Positions 24,652 through 37,286 of a stretch of DNA of 64,000 bases are shown one piece after another; position 1 is the stretch's first letter, and every line of letters begins with the position of its first letter. The notes under the pieces were generated by a model that saw only the letters and a program-made list of their open reading frames with translations, was not told where the DNA came from and did no database searches. Origin of the DNA: Axinella damicornis. Its lineage: Eukaryota; Porifera; Demospongiae; Axinellida; Axinellidae. A program made the position numbers and the translations under genes. The stretch spans positions 8,353,361 to 8,417,360 of the forward strand of contig OZ007512.1 in NCBI GenBank assembly GCA_963931865.1. Direction: 5' to 3'.

Positions 24652-25238
24652 AGACTGATAACCAGGTTATCCCTGGGCTTGTACTCCGCACTTGTGCTCA
24701 CCAGAGGAGTCTGGTAACGAGGCTAGCCCTGGGATTGTATACTCCGCACTGGTGCTCACTAGGGGAGCCTGAAAACGAGGCAAACCTAGGGATTGTACTC
24801 TGTAGTGGAGCTCACCAGGGGAGCCTGGGAACGAGGCTAGCAATGAGCTTGCACTCGGTACGGGTGCTCACCAAGAGACCCTTAGAATAAGGCTAGCCAT
24901 GAGCTTGCCCTCCTCACTGGTGCTCATCAGGGGAGCCGGGGAACAAGGTTAACCAGGGATTCTACTCCGTACTGGTGCTCACCAGGGGACCCTGGGAACA
25001 AGGCTAGCCTGCGTACGTGCTCACAAGGGGAGACGGAATGCGGCTAGCCCAGGGAATGTACTCCATACTGGTGCTCACAAGGAGAACCTGGGAACGAGGC
25101 TAACCCGGGGCGTGAACCCTGTACTAGTGCTCACCAGGAGAGCCTGGGAACAAGGCTAGCCCTTGGATTGTATACTCCGCACTGGTGCTTTCTGGGAACG
25201 AGGCTAGCCGTGGGCTTGTACTCCATACTGGCGCTCAC

Positions 25239-25452
25239 CGTTCTCATTCGGCGAACCTCAAACTCCTTTTTTCTCCGCCGCTTGAACGTCTCATCTTCCA
25301 ATTCTGTCAGACAGAAATGATGTAATTGGAATGTCACCACAGTTCAAGTACAAGTACATTGTATCCATACATAATGCATCCAAACAAGGAGTGTCTGTAC
25401 ACAGGATGTCACAACCTGGGCTAATTGCATCCTGAATTGGTTTCCCTGAATG
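25239..25452 (-). repeat. Linker L23, open
   Basis: The block is 25239-25303. It shares the shortened CACCACAG segment with L9, and has one Q-to-K type change from CTTTTTTCTCC. Confidence 0.85.
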
Positions 25453-26393
25453 AGCCTGGGAAGGAGGTTATCCCTGGGCTTGAACTCCCCACTGGTGCTC
25501 ACCAGAGGAGCCTGGGAACGAGGCTAGCCCTGGGTTTGTACTCCACACTGGTGCTCACTAGGGAAGCCAGGGAACGAGGCTAGCTATGGGGCTTGTACTC
25601 CGTACTGGTGCTCACCAAGGGAGCCTGGGAACGAGGCTATATAACCCTGGGCTTGTACTCCAAACTGGTGCTCACTAGGGGAGCCTTGGAACGAGGATAG
25701 CCCTGATTTGTACTCCGAACTGGTGCTCACTAGGGGAGCCTGGAAACGAGGCTAGACCTAGGTGTGTACTCTGTACTGGTGCACACCAGGGAACGAGGCT
25801 AGCAATGAGCTTCCACTCCGTACTGGTGCTCACCAGGGGAACCTGGGAACGACGCTAGCCCTGGGCATGTACTCTGTACTGGTGCTCACCAGGGGAGCCA
25901 GGGAACGAGGATAGCCATGAGCTTACACTCCTTACTGGTGCTCACCAGGAGAGCCTTGGAACAAGGCTAGCCATGAGCTTGCAGTCCGTACTGGTGCAAA
26001 CAGGGGAGCCTGGGAACAAGGCAAGCCCAGGGATTGTACTCCGTACTGGTGCTCACAAGGGGAGCCTGGGAACAATGCTAGCCCTGGGATCGTATCCTCC
26101 GCACTGGTGCTCACCAAGGAAGCCAGGGATGAGGCTAGCCTTGAGCTTGCACTCCGTACTGGTGCTTACCAGGAGAGCCTGGGAATAAGGCTAGCCATGA
26201 GCTTGCAATCCGTACTGGTGCTCAATAGGGGATCCTGGGAACAAGTCTAGCCCAGGGATTGCACTCCGTACTGGGGCTCACCAGGGGAGCCTGTAACAAG
26301 GCTAGCCTTGGGATTGTACACTCTGCACTGGTGCTCACCAGGGGAGCCTGGAATGAGGCTAGCGCAGGGCTTGTATTCCGAACTTGTGCTCAC

Positions 26394-26615
26394 CGTTCTC
26401 ATTCGGCGAACCTCGAACTCCTTTTGTCTCCGCCCTTTCAACGTCACATCTTCCAGTTCTGTGTGACAGAAATGATGTCATTGGAATATCACCCACACAA
26501 CCACAGTTCAAGTACAAGTTCATTGTATCCATACATGGTGCATACAAATAAGGAGTGTCTGCACACAGGATGTCACTACCTGGGCTAATTGCATCCTGAA
26601 TTGGTTTCCCTAAAT
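26394..26615 (-). repeat. Linker L24, intact block nearest to U copy 3
   Basis: The block is 26394-26458, open. It is the counterpart of L11: 476 bp of monomers separate it from the microexon at 26935-26957. Confidence 0.85.
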
Positions 26616-26934
26616 GAGCCTGGGAACGAGGTTAGCCCTGGGATTGTACTCCGTACTGGTGCTCACTAGGGGAGCCTGGGAACGAGGCTAGCCCTGGGTT
26701 TGTACTCCGCACTGGTGCTCACTAGGGGAACTTGGGAACGAGGCTAGCTCAGGGATTGTACTCCGTACTGGTGCTCACCGGGGGAGCCTGGGAACGAGGC
26801 TAGCCCTGGGTGTGTACTCTGTAAAGGTGCTCACCTGAGGAGCCAGGGAACGAGGCTAGCCATGAGTTTGCATTCCGTACTGGTGCTCACCAGGAGAGCC
26901 TGGGAACAAGGCTAATTTGTATGGATGTACGTAC

Positions 26935-26957
26935 CTGTGGTGCGGCACATAACAGGG
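26935..26957 (-). other. Candidate 23-nt microexon, U copy 3
   Basis: It has the same splice-like borders as at 11826. One substitution changes the peptide to SPVMCRTT; frame and exit phase are unchanged. Confidence 0.33.
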
Positions 26958-27140
26958 CTGGTATGATGTCACAGCTGAAGAATGTACCCTACAGAGAGAA
27001 GATATGTAAGGGAACAAAATTAACCAAGTCATGGCAAAACAACCATATCATGGGATTCAGACAGTCTCACATCACAGAACGGTCTTCAAATGTAAACAAA
27101 GACATGAACCAAAATTATGGTTATGTGACTAGCTACATAC

Positions 27141-27288
27141 CTTGCATCTGCTGATCCCACTCTCAAGACATACTTGCGGGCCTGATTTTCCGTCAGTGAG
27201 GCAGGAACAGTTCTGATAGCTACCATCACCTTCAAAACGACAACCATCCCGTGCTTGGCCATCAACTTCCCTTCATCGCCCAACTTCT
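27141..27288 (-). CDS. Candidate 148-nt exon, U copy 3
   Basis: The frame and splice borders match 12032-12179. Differences include alanine, proline and arginine replacing serine, histidine and cysteine in the SIRTVHASLTENQACKY stretch. All are single-base substitutions and none introduces a stop or indel. Confidence 0.33.
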
Positions 27289-27962
27289 CTAAACGCTTAT
27301 AGTGAGATTGGCCTGCTTCATCTCCTCGTATGCGCTCTTCACAGCTCTAAGAGACTACTTGTCAGCGCTTCGCTGGGTCTCCATTGATTCTAGGTCTTGT
27401 AGTAAGCCACGCCTGGGCTTCTTCGCTGCTGGCCCGTCTGTACTATTCACCAGTCATTCTCAGACCTCGAATGCTCACACGTGTGGGTGTTTGGGGTCTG
27501 GGAACGAGACTATATCAGCATAAATTCGATCTGAACAGCCCCACCCCCTATAAGAAGCAATGCAAACGTGCAATCATGGGTGCATGCAGATTGAGGCAGT
27601 ACTCTAGCTGAAGGCTCATCAGCCAAGATTAAATGTTATCACATTGCACATGCATGATGTCATGGGGTGGGTCTGCATGAGCTGCCTGCACTCGTGATTG
27701 AAGCAGAACACAATGTCATGTACAATCGTGCAGTTGGACTCCCGATTCACGGCCGCCACTACAGACGAAACTTGAAGCATAAACAACTTGAGGATTGTAA
27801 TTCTGCACAATCAACACTAATTTATTAGAATGCAAATTTAATATTGACTGGCCTGGTATGGGCCAACAACACAATGTCATAATCTCAGGTTGGATAAAAC
27901 CAACAGCTACGGCATGAACTCAAGATTAATTTCACTTCGATTGACATTTCAATTTCATCGTC

Positions 27963-28494
27963 CTATTCTGTCACCTCGGCTGACTTACTGCTCTTGCTCA
28001 TCGGATAGTACCTGCACAAACAGTGATGTATAGCAACAAGTCTGAAGAATGAGAAGTCACACATTCATCTATTGTCTACTCACCTTTCACATCTGCTTTG
28101 AGAACGGCAGAATCTGATCAGGAAGACCACACCAATGATGATGCAGGCCACTATACCCTACGGAACAGGAGTGCATAATGAGGAAGCGAGCGGAAGGAAG
28201 GAACAGAACGATACATGATTGTCCATACAGTGATTGATAACATAATTGCTGGAAGGTTGTGCACCATTACAATGCTCCAAGGTCCCACTACACCAAAACT
28301 GAGTTTCATCTAGCTGGGCGTGTCTATTGTGGATCCACCTGCAGTGCATGGACCTCCCTAGATGATGCTATGAAGTGTGGACACCTATGGTACTGTGATG
28401 GCCTGGGGATGTTCACTGAACCATAAGAAGGAGTGACTGGAGCAGAAATTTGCTGTGGGTCTGTTATGCATCCGGCACATTTCCATGATTGCAT
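27963..28494 (-). CDS. 3' membrane-protein exons, U copy 3 (tail shortened)
   Basis: Candidate exons are 28339-28460/28494, 28084-28157 and 27963-28011. The first two are open. The transmembrane segment has one cysteine-to-phenylalanine change after LIR. The tail exon ends early at a TAG (27963-27965) after SKSAEVTE, removing the acidic region present in copy 1. Confidence 0.33.
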
Positions 28495-28603
28495 TCAAGT
28501 ACAAGTACATTGTATCCGTACATGGTGCATCCAAATAAGGAGTGTGTGTAAGGAGTATGTCACTACCTGGGCTAATTGCATCCTGAATTGGTTTCCCTAA
28601 ATG
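28495..28603 (-). repeat. Linker L25 (partial, after U copy 3)
   Basis: It has the same U-linker fusion as at 831. GTGTGTAAGGAGTATGTCAC replaces the usual GTGTCTGTACGCAGGATGTC. Confidence 0.8.
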
Positions 28604-29146
28604 AGCCTGGGAACGAGGTTAGCCCTGGGCTTGTACTCCGCACTGGTGCTCACCAGAGGAGCCTTGGAAAGAGGCTAGCCCAGGGTATGTACAACACACT
28701 GGTGCTCACTAGGGGAGCCTGGAAACGACGCTAGCCTAGGGATGGTACTCCGCACTGGTGCTCACCATGGGAGCCTGGGAATGAGGCTAGCTCTGGGCTT
28801 GTACTCCATACTGGTGCTCACCAGGTGAGACGGGGAATGAGGCCACATAGCCCTAGGCTTGTACTCCACACTGGTGCTCACTAGGGGTGCCTGGGAACGA
28901 GAATAGCCCAAATTTGTAGTGGTGCTTATCAGGGGAGCCTGGGAACAAGGTTAGCCCAGGGATTGTACTCTGCATTGGTGCTCACCAGGGGAGCCTGGGA
29001 ACAAGGCTAGCCCTGGGATTGTATACTCCACACTGGTGTTTTCCAAGGGAGCTTGGAATGAGGCTAGGGAAGTGCTGTACTGGTGCTTACCAGGGCAGCC
29101 TGGGAAAGAGGGTAGCATTGGGCTTGTACTCCATACTGGCGCTAAC

Positions 29147-29361
29147 CGTTCTCATTCGGCGAACTCCTATTGTCTCCTCCGCTTGGACATCTCATCTTCC
29201 AATTCTGTCAGACAGAAATGATGTCATTGGAATATCACCCACACAACCACAGTTCAAGTACAAGTTCATGGTATCCACACATGGTGCATCCAAATAAGGA
29301 GTGTCTGTCCACAGGATGTCACAACCTGGGCTAATTCCATCCTGAATTTGTTTCCTTGAAT
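29147..29361 (-). repeat. Linker L26, 7-nt deletion
   Basis: The block is 29147-29204, the L2 counterpart with the identical deletion. The donor side reads GTTAGC instead of GTGAGC. Confidence 0.85.
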
Positions 29362-29836
29362 GAGCCTGGGAACGAGGTTATCCCTGGGCTTGTACTCCGC
29401 ACTGGTGCTCACCAGAGGAGCCTGGTAACGAGGCTAGCCCTGGGATTGTACTCCACACTTGTGCTCACTAGGGGAGCCTGGGAACGAGGCAAACCTAGGG
29501 ATTGTACTCTGTACTGGTGCTCACCAGGGGAGCCTGGAAACGAGGCTAGCCATGAGCTTGCACTCGGTACTGGTGCTCACCAAGAGAGCTTTGGAACAAG
29601 GCTAGCCATGAGCTTGCACTCCATACTGGTGCTCATCAGGGGAGCCCGGGAACAAGGCTAGCCAGGGAGTGTACTCCGCACTGGTGCTAACCAGGGGAGC
29701 CTGGAAACAAGGCTAGCCTGTACACGTGCTCACCAAGGGAGCCTGGAATGAGGCTAGCCTATGGCTGTACTGGTGCTCACCAGGGCAGCCTGGGAACGAG
29801 GCTAGCACAAGGCTTGTACTCCATACTGGCGCTCAC

Positions 29837-30059
29837 CGTTCTCATTCGGCGAACCACGAACTCCTTTTGTCTCCACCGCTAGAACGTCTCATCTTCCAAT
29901 TCTGTCAGACAGAAATGATGTCATTGGAATATCACCCACACAACCACAGTTCAAGTACAAGTACATTGTATCCATACAAGGTGCATCCAGATAAGGAGTG
30001 TCTGTACACAGGATGTCACAACCTGGGATAATTGCATCCTGAATTGGTTTCCCTGAATG
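29837..30059 (-). repeat. Linker L27, in-frame TAG
   Basis: The block is 29837-29901, the L3 counterpart at offset 26510. Confidence 0.85.
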
Positions 30060-30833
30060 AGCTTGGGAACGAGGTTATCCCGGGGCATGTACTCTGCGCT
30101 GGGGCTCACTACAGGGGCCTGGTAACGAGGCTAGCCCTAGATTTGTACTTCACACTGGTGCTCACTCGAGAAGCCTGGGAATGAGGGTAACCTACGGATT
30201 GTATTCCGTACTGATTCTCATCATGGGAGCCTGGGAATGAGGTTAGCTCTGTACTTGTACTCCATACTGGTGCTCACCAGGGGGGCCGGGGAACGACGCT
30301 ATATAGCCCTGTGCATCTACTCCGCACTGGTGCTCACTAGGGGAGCCTGGGAACAAGGAAAGCCCTGATTTGCACTCCGCAATAGTGCTCACAAGGGGAG
30401 CCTGGGAACGAGGCTAGACCAGGGATTGTACTCCGCACTGGTGATCAACAGGGGAACCTGGGAACGAGGCTAGCCATGGGCGTGCACTATGTACTGGTGC
30501 TCACCAGGGGAGCCATGGAGCCATGATCTTGCACTCCCTACTGGTGCTCATCAGGTGAGCCTGGGAACAAGGCTAGACCAGGGATTGTACTTCGTACTGG
30601 TGCTAACCAGTGGAGCCCGGGAACAAGGCTAGCCCTGGGATTGTATACTCCGCACTGGTGCTTACCAGGGGAGCCAGGAATGAGGCTAGCCAAAGGATTG
30701 TGCTCCGTACTGGTGCTCACCATGGGAGCCTGGGAACAAGGCGTGCCCAGGGATTGTATACTCCGCACTGGTGCTCACCTGGAGAGGCTGGAATGAGGCT
30801 AGCCCAGGGCTTGTACTTCATACTGGCACTCAT

Positions 30834-31046
30834 CGTTCTCATTTGGCGAACCTCGAACTCCTTTTATCTCCGCCGCTTGAATGTCTCATCTTCCAGTTCT
30901 GTCAGACAGAAATGATGTCATTGAAATGTCACCCACACATCCAGAGTTCAAGTACAAGTGCATTGTATCCATACATGGTGCATCCAAATAAGGTGTGTCT
31001 GTACACAGGATGTCACTACCTGGGCTAATTGTTGGTTTCCCTGAAT
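30834..31046 (-). repeat. Linker L28, TAA and lost donor
   Basis: The block is 30834-30898. CTTTTATCTCC gives TAA on the minus strand, and CTCATCG changes the donor GT to AT. It is the L4 counterpart. Confidence 0.85.
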
Positions 31047-31264
31047 GAGTCTGGGAACAAGGTTAGACCTGGGCTTGTACTCCGTACTGGTGCACACCAG
31101 GGGAGCCTGAGAACGAGGCTAGCCCTGGGGAGGTACTCCACACAGGTGCTCACTAGGGGAGGCTGGGAACGAGGCAAACCTAGGGATTGTACTCCGCACT
31201 GGTGCTTACCAGGGGAGCCTGGAATGAGGCTAGCCCAGGGCTTGTACTCCATACTGGCGCTCAC

Positions 31265-31480
31265 CGTTCTCATTCGGCGAACCTCGAACTCCTTGAACGC
31301 TTGAACTTCTCATCTTCCAGTTCTGTAAGACAAAAATGATATCATTGGAATGTCTCCCACACAGCCACAGTTCAAGTACAAGTATATTGTATCCATACAT
31401 GGTGCATCCAAATAAGGTGTGTCTGTACACAGGATGTCACTACCTGGGCTAATTGAATCTTGAATTGGTTTCCTTGAATG
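31265..31480 (-). repeat. Linker L29, 7-nt deletion
   Basis: The block is 31265-31322, the L5 counterpart. It is followed after only 433 bp by a near-copy (L30). Confidence 0.85.
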
Positions 31481-31697
31481 AGTCTGGGAACAAGATTAGA
31501 CTTGGTCTTGTACTCCGTACTGGTTCACACCAGAGGAGCTAGGGAACGAGTCTAGCCCTGGGTTTGTACTCCCCACTGGTGCTCACTAGGGGAGGCTGGG
31601 AACGAGGCAAACCTAGGGATTATACTCCGCAATGGTGCTCACCAGGGGAGCATGGAATGAGGCTAGCGCAGGGCTTGTACTCCATACTGGCGCTCAT

Positions 31698-31913
31698 CGT
31701 TCTCATTCGGCGAACCTCGAACTCCTTGAACGCTGGAACTTCTCATCTTCCAGTTCTGTAAGACAGAAATGATATCATTGGAATGTCTCCCACACAGCCA
31801 CAGTTCAAGTACAAGTACATTGTATCCATACATGGTGCATCCAAATAAGGTGTGTCGGTACACAGGATGTCACTACCTGGGCTATTTGCATCCTGAATTG
31901 GTTTCCCTGAAAG
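31698..31913 (-). repeat. Linker L30, 7-nt deletion, lost donor
   Basis: The block is 31698-31755, a tandem copy of L29. Donor GT is changed to AT by CTCATCG. It is closely related to L41. Confidence 0.85.
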
Positions 31914-33856
31914 AGTCTTGGAACAAGGTTAGACTTGGGCTTGTACTCCGCACTGGTGCACACCAGGGGAGCCTGGGAACGAGGCTAGCCATGAGCTTGC
32001 ACTCGGTACTGGGGCTCAACAAGCGAGCCTTGGAACAAGGCTAGCCATGAGCTTGCACTCCATACTGGTGTTCATCAGCGGAGCCCAGGAACAAGGCTAG
32101 CCAGGGATTGTACTCCGTACTGGTGCTCATCAGGGGAACCTGGGAACGAGGCTAGCCCTGGGCGTTTACTCCGTACTGGTGCTCAACAGGGGAGCCGGGG
32201 AACAAGGCTATATAGCCCTTGGCTCATACTCAGCACTGGTGCTCACTAGGGGAGCCTGGGAAAGAGGCTACACTGTATACGTGCTCACAAGGGGAGCCTG
32301 GAATGCGGCTAGCCCAGGGATTGTACTCCGTACTGGTGCTCCCCAGGGGAACCTGGGAACGAGGCTAGCCCTGGGCGTTTCTCCGTACTGGTGCTCACCA
32401 AGGGAGCCGGGGAACGAGGCTATATAGCCCTTGGCTTGTATTCAGCACTGGTGCTCACTAAGGGAGCCTGGGAACGAGGCTAGCCCTGACTTGTTCTCCG
32501 CACTGGTGCTCACTAGGGGAGCCTGGTAACGAGTGTAGCCCTGGGCGTGTACTCTGTACTGGTGCTCACCAGGGGAGCCAGGGAACGAGGCTAGCCATGA
32601 GTTTGCACTCCTTACAGGTGCTTACCAGGAGAGCCTGGGAACAAGGCTAGCCAAGAGCTTGCACTCCATACTGGTGCTCATCATGGGAGCCTAGGAACAA
32701 GGCTAGCCCAGGGATTGTACTCCGTAGCAGTGTTCACCAGGTGAGCCTGTGAACAAGGCTAGCCTGTATACATGTTCAACAAGGGAGCTTGGAATGAGGC
32801 TAGCCCAAGAATTGTACTCTGTAGTGGTGCTTATCAGAGGAGCCTGGGAACAATGCTAGCCCAGGGATTGTACTCTGCACTGGTGCTAACCAGTGGAGCC
32901 CGGGAACAAGGCTAGTCCTGGGATTGTATACTCCGCACTGGTGCTCACCAGGGAAGCCTGGAATGAGGCAAGCCCTGACTTGTACACCGCACTGGTGCTC
33001 ACAAGAGGAGCCTGGGAACGAGGAAAGCCCTGGGCGTGTACTCTACACAGGTGCTCAGCAAGGGAGCCAGGGAACGAGGCTAGCAACGAGCTTGCACTCC
33101 TTAGTGGTGCTCACCAGGAGGGCCTGGGAACAAGGCTAGCCATGAGTCCATACTGGTGCTCATCAGGGGAGCCTGGGAACAAATTTAGCCAAGGGATTGT
33201 ACTCCATACTGGTGCTCACCAGGGGAGCCTGGGAGCAAGGCTAGCCTGTATACGTCCTCACCAGGGGAGCTTGGGAACAAGGCTAGCCACGAGTCCATAC
33301 TGGTGCTCATCAAAGGATCCTGGGAACAAATCTAGCCAAGGGATTGTTCTACATACTGGTGCTCACCAGGGGAGCCTGGGAGCAAGGCTAGCCTGTATAC
33401 GTGCTCACCAGGGGAGCCTGGTATGCGGTTAGCCCAGGGATTGTACTCCGTACTGGCGCTCACCAGGGAAACCTGGGAGCTAGGCTAGCCCTGGGTGTGA
33501 ACTCTGTACTAGTGCTCACCAGGAGAGCTTGGAAACAAGGCTAGCCATGAGCTTGCACTCTGTACTGGCGCTCAACAGGGGAGCCTGGGAACAAGGCTAG
33601 CTCAGGGATTGTACTCTGCATTGGTGCTCACCAAGGCAGCCTGGGAACAAGGCTAGCTCAGGGATTGTACTCTGTATTGGTGCTCACCAAGGCAGCCAGG
33701 GAAAAAGGCTAGCCATGGGATTGTATACTCCGCACTGGTGCTCTCCAGGGGAACCTGGAATGAGGCTAGCCCAGCGCTTATACTCTGTACTGGTGTTCAC
33801 CCGGGCAGCATGGGAACGAGGCTAGCACTGGGCTTGCACTCCATACTGGCGCTCAC

Positions 33857-34059
33857 CATTCTCATCTCGAACTCCTTTTGTCTCCGTCGCTTGAACGTCT
33901 CATCTTCCTATTCTGTCAGACAGAAATGATGTGATTGGAATGTCACCACAGTTCAAGTAAAAGTACATTGTATCCATACATGATGCATCCAAACAAGGAG
34001 TGTCTGTACACAGGATGTCACAACCTGGGCTAATTGCATCCTGAATTGGTTTCCCTGAA
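33857..34059 (-). repeat. Linker L31, 9-nt in-frame deletion
   Basis: The block is 33857-33912, lacking TCGGCGAAC; three codons are lost and the frame is kept. The distal part is of the L9 family, so the linker is chimeric with its L7-like left context. Confidence 0.85.
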
Positions 34060-35224
34060 TGAGCCTGGGAACGAGGTTATCCCTGGGCTTGAACTCCCCA
34101 CTGGTCCTCACCAGAAGAGCCTGGGAACGAGGCTAGCCCTGGGTTTGTACTCCACACTGGTGCTCACTAGGGAAGCCAGGGAACGAGGATAGCTATGGGG
34201 CTTGTACTCCGTACTGGTGCTCATCAAGGGAGCCCGGGAACGAGGCTATATAGCCCTCGGCTTGTACTCCACACTGGTGCTCACTAGGGGAGCCTGGGAT
34301 CGAGGATAGCCCTGATTTGTAATCCGAACTGGTGCTCACTACGGGAGCCTGGAAACGAGGCTAGCCCTAGGTGGGTACTCTGTACTGGTGCACACCAAGG
34401 AATGAGGCTAGCAATGAGCTTCCACTCCGTACTGGTGCTCACCAGGGGAACCTGGGAACGAGGCTAGCCCTGGGCATGTACTCTGTACTGGTGCTCACCA
34501 GGGGAGCCAGGGAACGAGGATAGCCATGAGCTTGCACTCCTTACTGGTGCACACCAGGAGAGCCTTGGAACAAGGCTAGCCATGAGCTTGCAGTCCGTAC
34601 TGGTGCAATCAGGGGAGCCTGGGAACAAGGCAAGCCCAGGGATTGTACTCCGCACTGGTGCTCACAAGAGGAGCCTGGGAACAAGGCTAGCCCTCGGATT
34701 GTATACTCCGCACTGGTGCTCACCAGCGGAGCCTGGAATGAGGCTAGCCCAGGGCTTGTACTCCGTTCTGGTGCTCACTAAGGGAGCCTGGGAATGAGGC
34801 TAGCCCTGACTTGTACTCCGCACCGGTGCCCATTAGGGGAGCCTAACAAGGCTAGCCCAGGGATTGTACTCCATACTGGTGCTCACTAGGGAAGCCTAAG
34901 AACGAGGCTAGCCTAGGGATTGTATTCCGTACTGGTGCTCACCAAGGGAGCCAGGGAATGAGGCTAGCACTGGGCTTGTACTCCGAACTGGTGCTCACCA
35001 GGGGAGCCAGGGAACGAAGCTATATCACCCTGGGCTTGTACTCCGCACTGGTGCTCACTAGGGGAGCATGAGAACAAGGCTAGACCTAACTTGTACTCCG
35101 CACTGGTGCTCATTAAGGGAGCTTGTAATGAGGCAAACCAAGCGCTTGTACTCCGTACTGGTGCTCACCAGGGCAGCCTGGGAACAAGGCTAGCAATGGG
35201 CTTGTACTCCATACTGGCGCTCAC

Positions 35225-35438
35225 CGTTCTCATTCGGCAACCTTCAAACTCTCTGCCACTTGAACGTCTCATCTCCCAGTTCTGTCAGAGAGAAATGATG
35301 TCATTGGAATGTCATCCACACAACCACTGTTCAAGTACAAGTACATTGTATCCATACATGGTGCATCCAAATAAGGAGTCCCTGCACACAGGATGTCACT
35401 ACCTGGGCTAATTGCATGCTAAATTGGTTTCCATGAAT
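35225..35438 (-). repeat. Linker L32, 8-nt net deletion
   Basis: The block is 35225-35281, missing CTTTTGTC and shifted in frame. The distal ATGCTAAATTGG is shared with L10. Confidence 0.85.
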
Positions 35439-35941
35439 GAGCCTGGGAACGTGGTTAGCCATGGGCTTCTACTCCGTACTGGTGCTCACCAAGGGAGCCT
35501 GGGAACGAGGCTAGCTTAGAGATTGGATTTTGTACTGGTGCTAACCAGGGGAGTCTTGGAATAAGGCTAGCCCTGGGCTTGTACTCCGTACTGGTGCTCG
35601 CCAGGGGAGCCGGGGAACGAGGCTATATAGCCCTGGGCTTGTACTCTGCACTGGTGCTCACTAGGGGAGCCTGGGAACGAAGCTAGCCCAGGGATTGTAC
35701 TCCGTACCGGGGCACACCAAGGGAACCTGGGAACGAGGCAAGCACTGGGTGTGTACTCTGTACTGGTGCTCACCAGTGGAGCCAGGAATGAGGCTAGCCC
35801 ACGGCTTGTGCTCCATACTGGTGCTCACCAAGAGAGCCTTGGAACAAGGATAGCCCTGGGATTGTATACTCCGCACAGGTGCTCTCCAAGGGAGTCTGGA
35901 ATGAGGGTAGCCTAGGGCTTGTACTCCATACTAGCGCTCAC

Positions 35942-36156
35942 CGTTCTCATTCGGCGAATCTCGAACTCCTTGTGTCTCCGCCGCTTGAACGTCACATCTT
36001 CCAGTTCTGTCAGAGAGAAATGATATCATTGGAATGTCACCCACACATCCACAGTTCAAGTACAAGTACATTGTATCCAGCATCCAAATAAGGAGTGTCT
36101 GTACACAGGATGTCACTAACTGGGCAAATTGCATCGTGAATTGATTTCCCTGATTG
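35942..36156 (-). repeat. Linker L33, type I, intact
   Basis: The block is 35942-36006, the L13 counterpart at offset ~22085. Confidence 0.85.
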
Positions 36157-37063
36157 AGCCTGGGAACAAGGTTAGACCAAGCCTTGAACTCCGTACTGGT
36201 GCACACCAAGGGAGCATGGGAACGAGGCTAGCCCTGGGTCTATACTCAACACTGGTGCTCACTTGGGGAGCCTGGGAACGAGGCAAGCCCTGGGCGTGTA
36301 CTCTGTACTGGTGCTCACCAGGGGAGCCAGGAAATGAGGCTAGCCATGAGCATGCACTCCTTACTGGTGCTCACCAGGAGAGTCTGGGAACAAGGCTAGC
36401 CCAGGGATTGTACTCCGTACTGGTGTTCAACAGGGGAGCCTGGGAACAAGGCTAGCCTTATACGTGCTAACCAGGGGAGCCTGGAATGCGGCTAGCCCAG
36501 GAATTGTACTCCGTACTGGTGCTCACCAAAGGACCTGGGAACGAGGCTAGCCCTGGGTGTGAACTCTGTACTAGTGCTCACCAGGAGAGCCGGGGAACAA
36601 GGCTAGCCATGAGCTTGCACTCTGTTCTGGTGCTCATCAGGGGAGCCTGGGAACAAGGCTAGCCAGGGATTGTACTCCGTACTGGTGCTAACCAAGGAAG
36701 CCTGGGAACAAGGCTAGCCTGTAAACGTGCTCAACAGGGGAACCTGGGAACGAGGCTAGCTCTGGGTGTGAACTCTGTAGTAGTGCTCACAAGGAGAGCC
36801 TGGGAACAAGGCTAGCCATGGGCTTGCACTCTGTAGTGGTGCTTATCAAGGGAGCCTGGGAACAAGGCTAGCCAAGGGATTGTACTCTGCATTGGTGCTC
36901 ACCAGGGGAGCCTGGGAACAAGGCTACCCCTGGGATTCTATACTCCGCACTGGAGCTTTCCAGGGGAGCCTGGAATGAGGCTAGCCCAGGGCTGTGCTGG
37001 TGCTCACCAAGGCAGCCTGGGAACGAGGCTAGCACTGGGCTTGTACTCCATACTGGTGCTCAC

Positions 37064-37286
37064 CGTTCTCATTCGGCGAACCTCGAACTCCTTTTGTTTC
37101 CGCCGCTAGAACGTCTCATCTTCCAATTCTGTCAGATAGAATTGATGTCATTGGAACATCACCCACACAACCACAGTTCAAGTACAAGTACATTGTATCC
37201 ATACATGGTGCATCCAGATAAGGAGTGTCTGTACACAGGATGTCACAACCTGGGCTAATTGCATCCTGAATTGGTTTCCCTGAATG
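37064..37286 (-). repeat. Linker L34, in-frame TAG
   Basis: The block is 37064-37128, the L14 counterpart. The second stop of L14 is absent here. Confidence 0.85.

Larger units (their letters stand above)
13387..26913. repeat. Satellite array section A2
   Basis: 13.5 kb of the same 56-bp family. Linkers lie at about 13.9, 15.0, 16.2, 17.5 (truncated), 19.5, 20.5, 21.5, 22.4, 23.6, 24.4, 25.2 and 26.4 kb. From 17.6 to 19.45 kb no linker interrupts about 33 monomers. Much of the section recurs later: 13.86-16.5 kb at 35.94-38.55 kb, 17.5-20.7 kb at 40.0-43.8 kb, and 21.2-22.5 kb at 61.35-62.7 kb. The right end (24.4-26.9 kb plus U) repeats 8.8-11.8 kb plus U. Confidence 0.97.
26914..28494 (-). 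repeat. U block copy 3 (complete)
   Basis: It is colinear with copy 2 at offset 15109 with no net length difference. It keeps the left exon set open and has an open right exon set, except for an early stop in the tail. Region 27289-27884 holds the same unrecognised minus-strand fragments as copy 2, including an open frame of 63 codons (27619-27810). A monomer-like core lies at about 27495-27519. No further U copy occurs in the next 35.5 kb. Confidence 0.88.
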
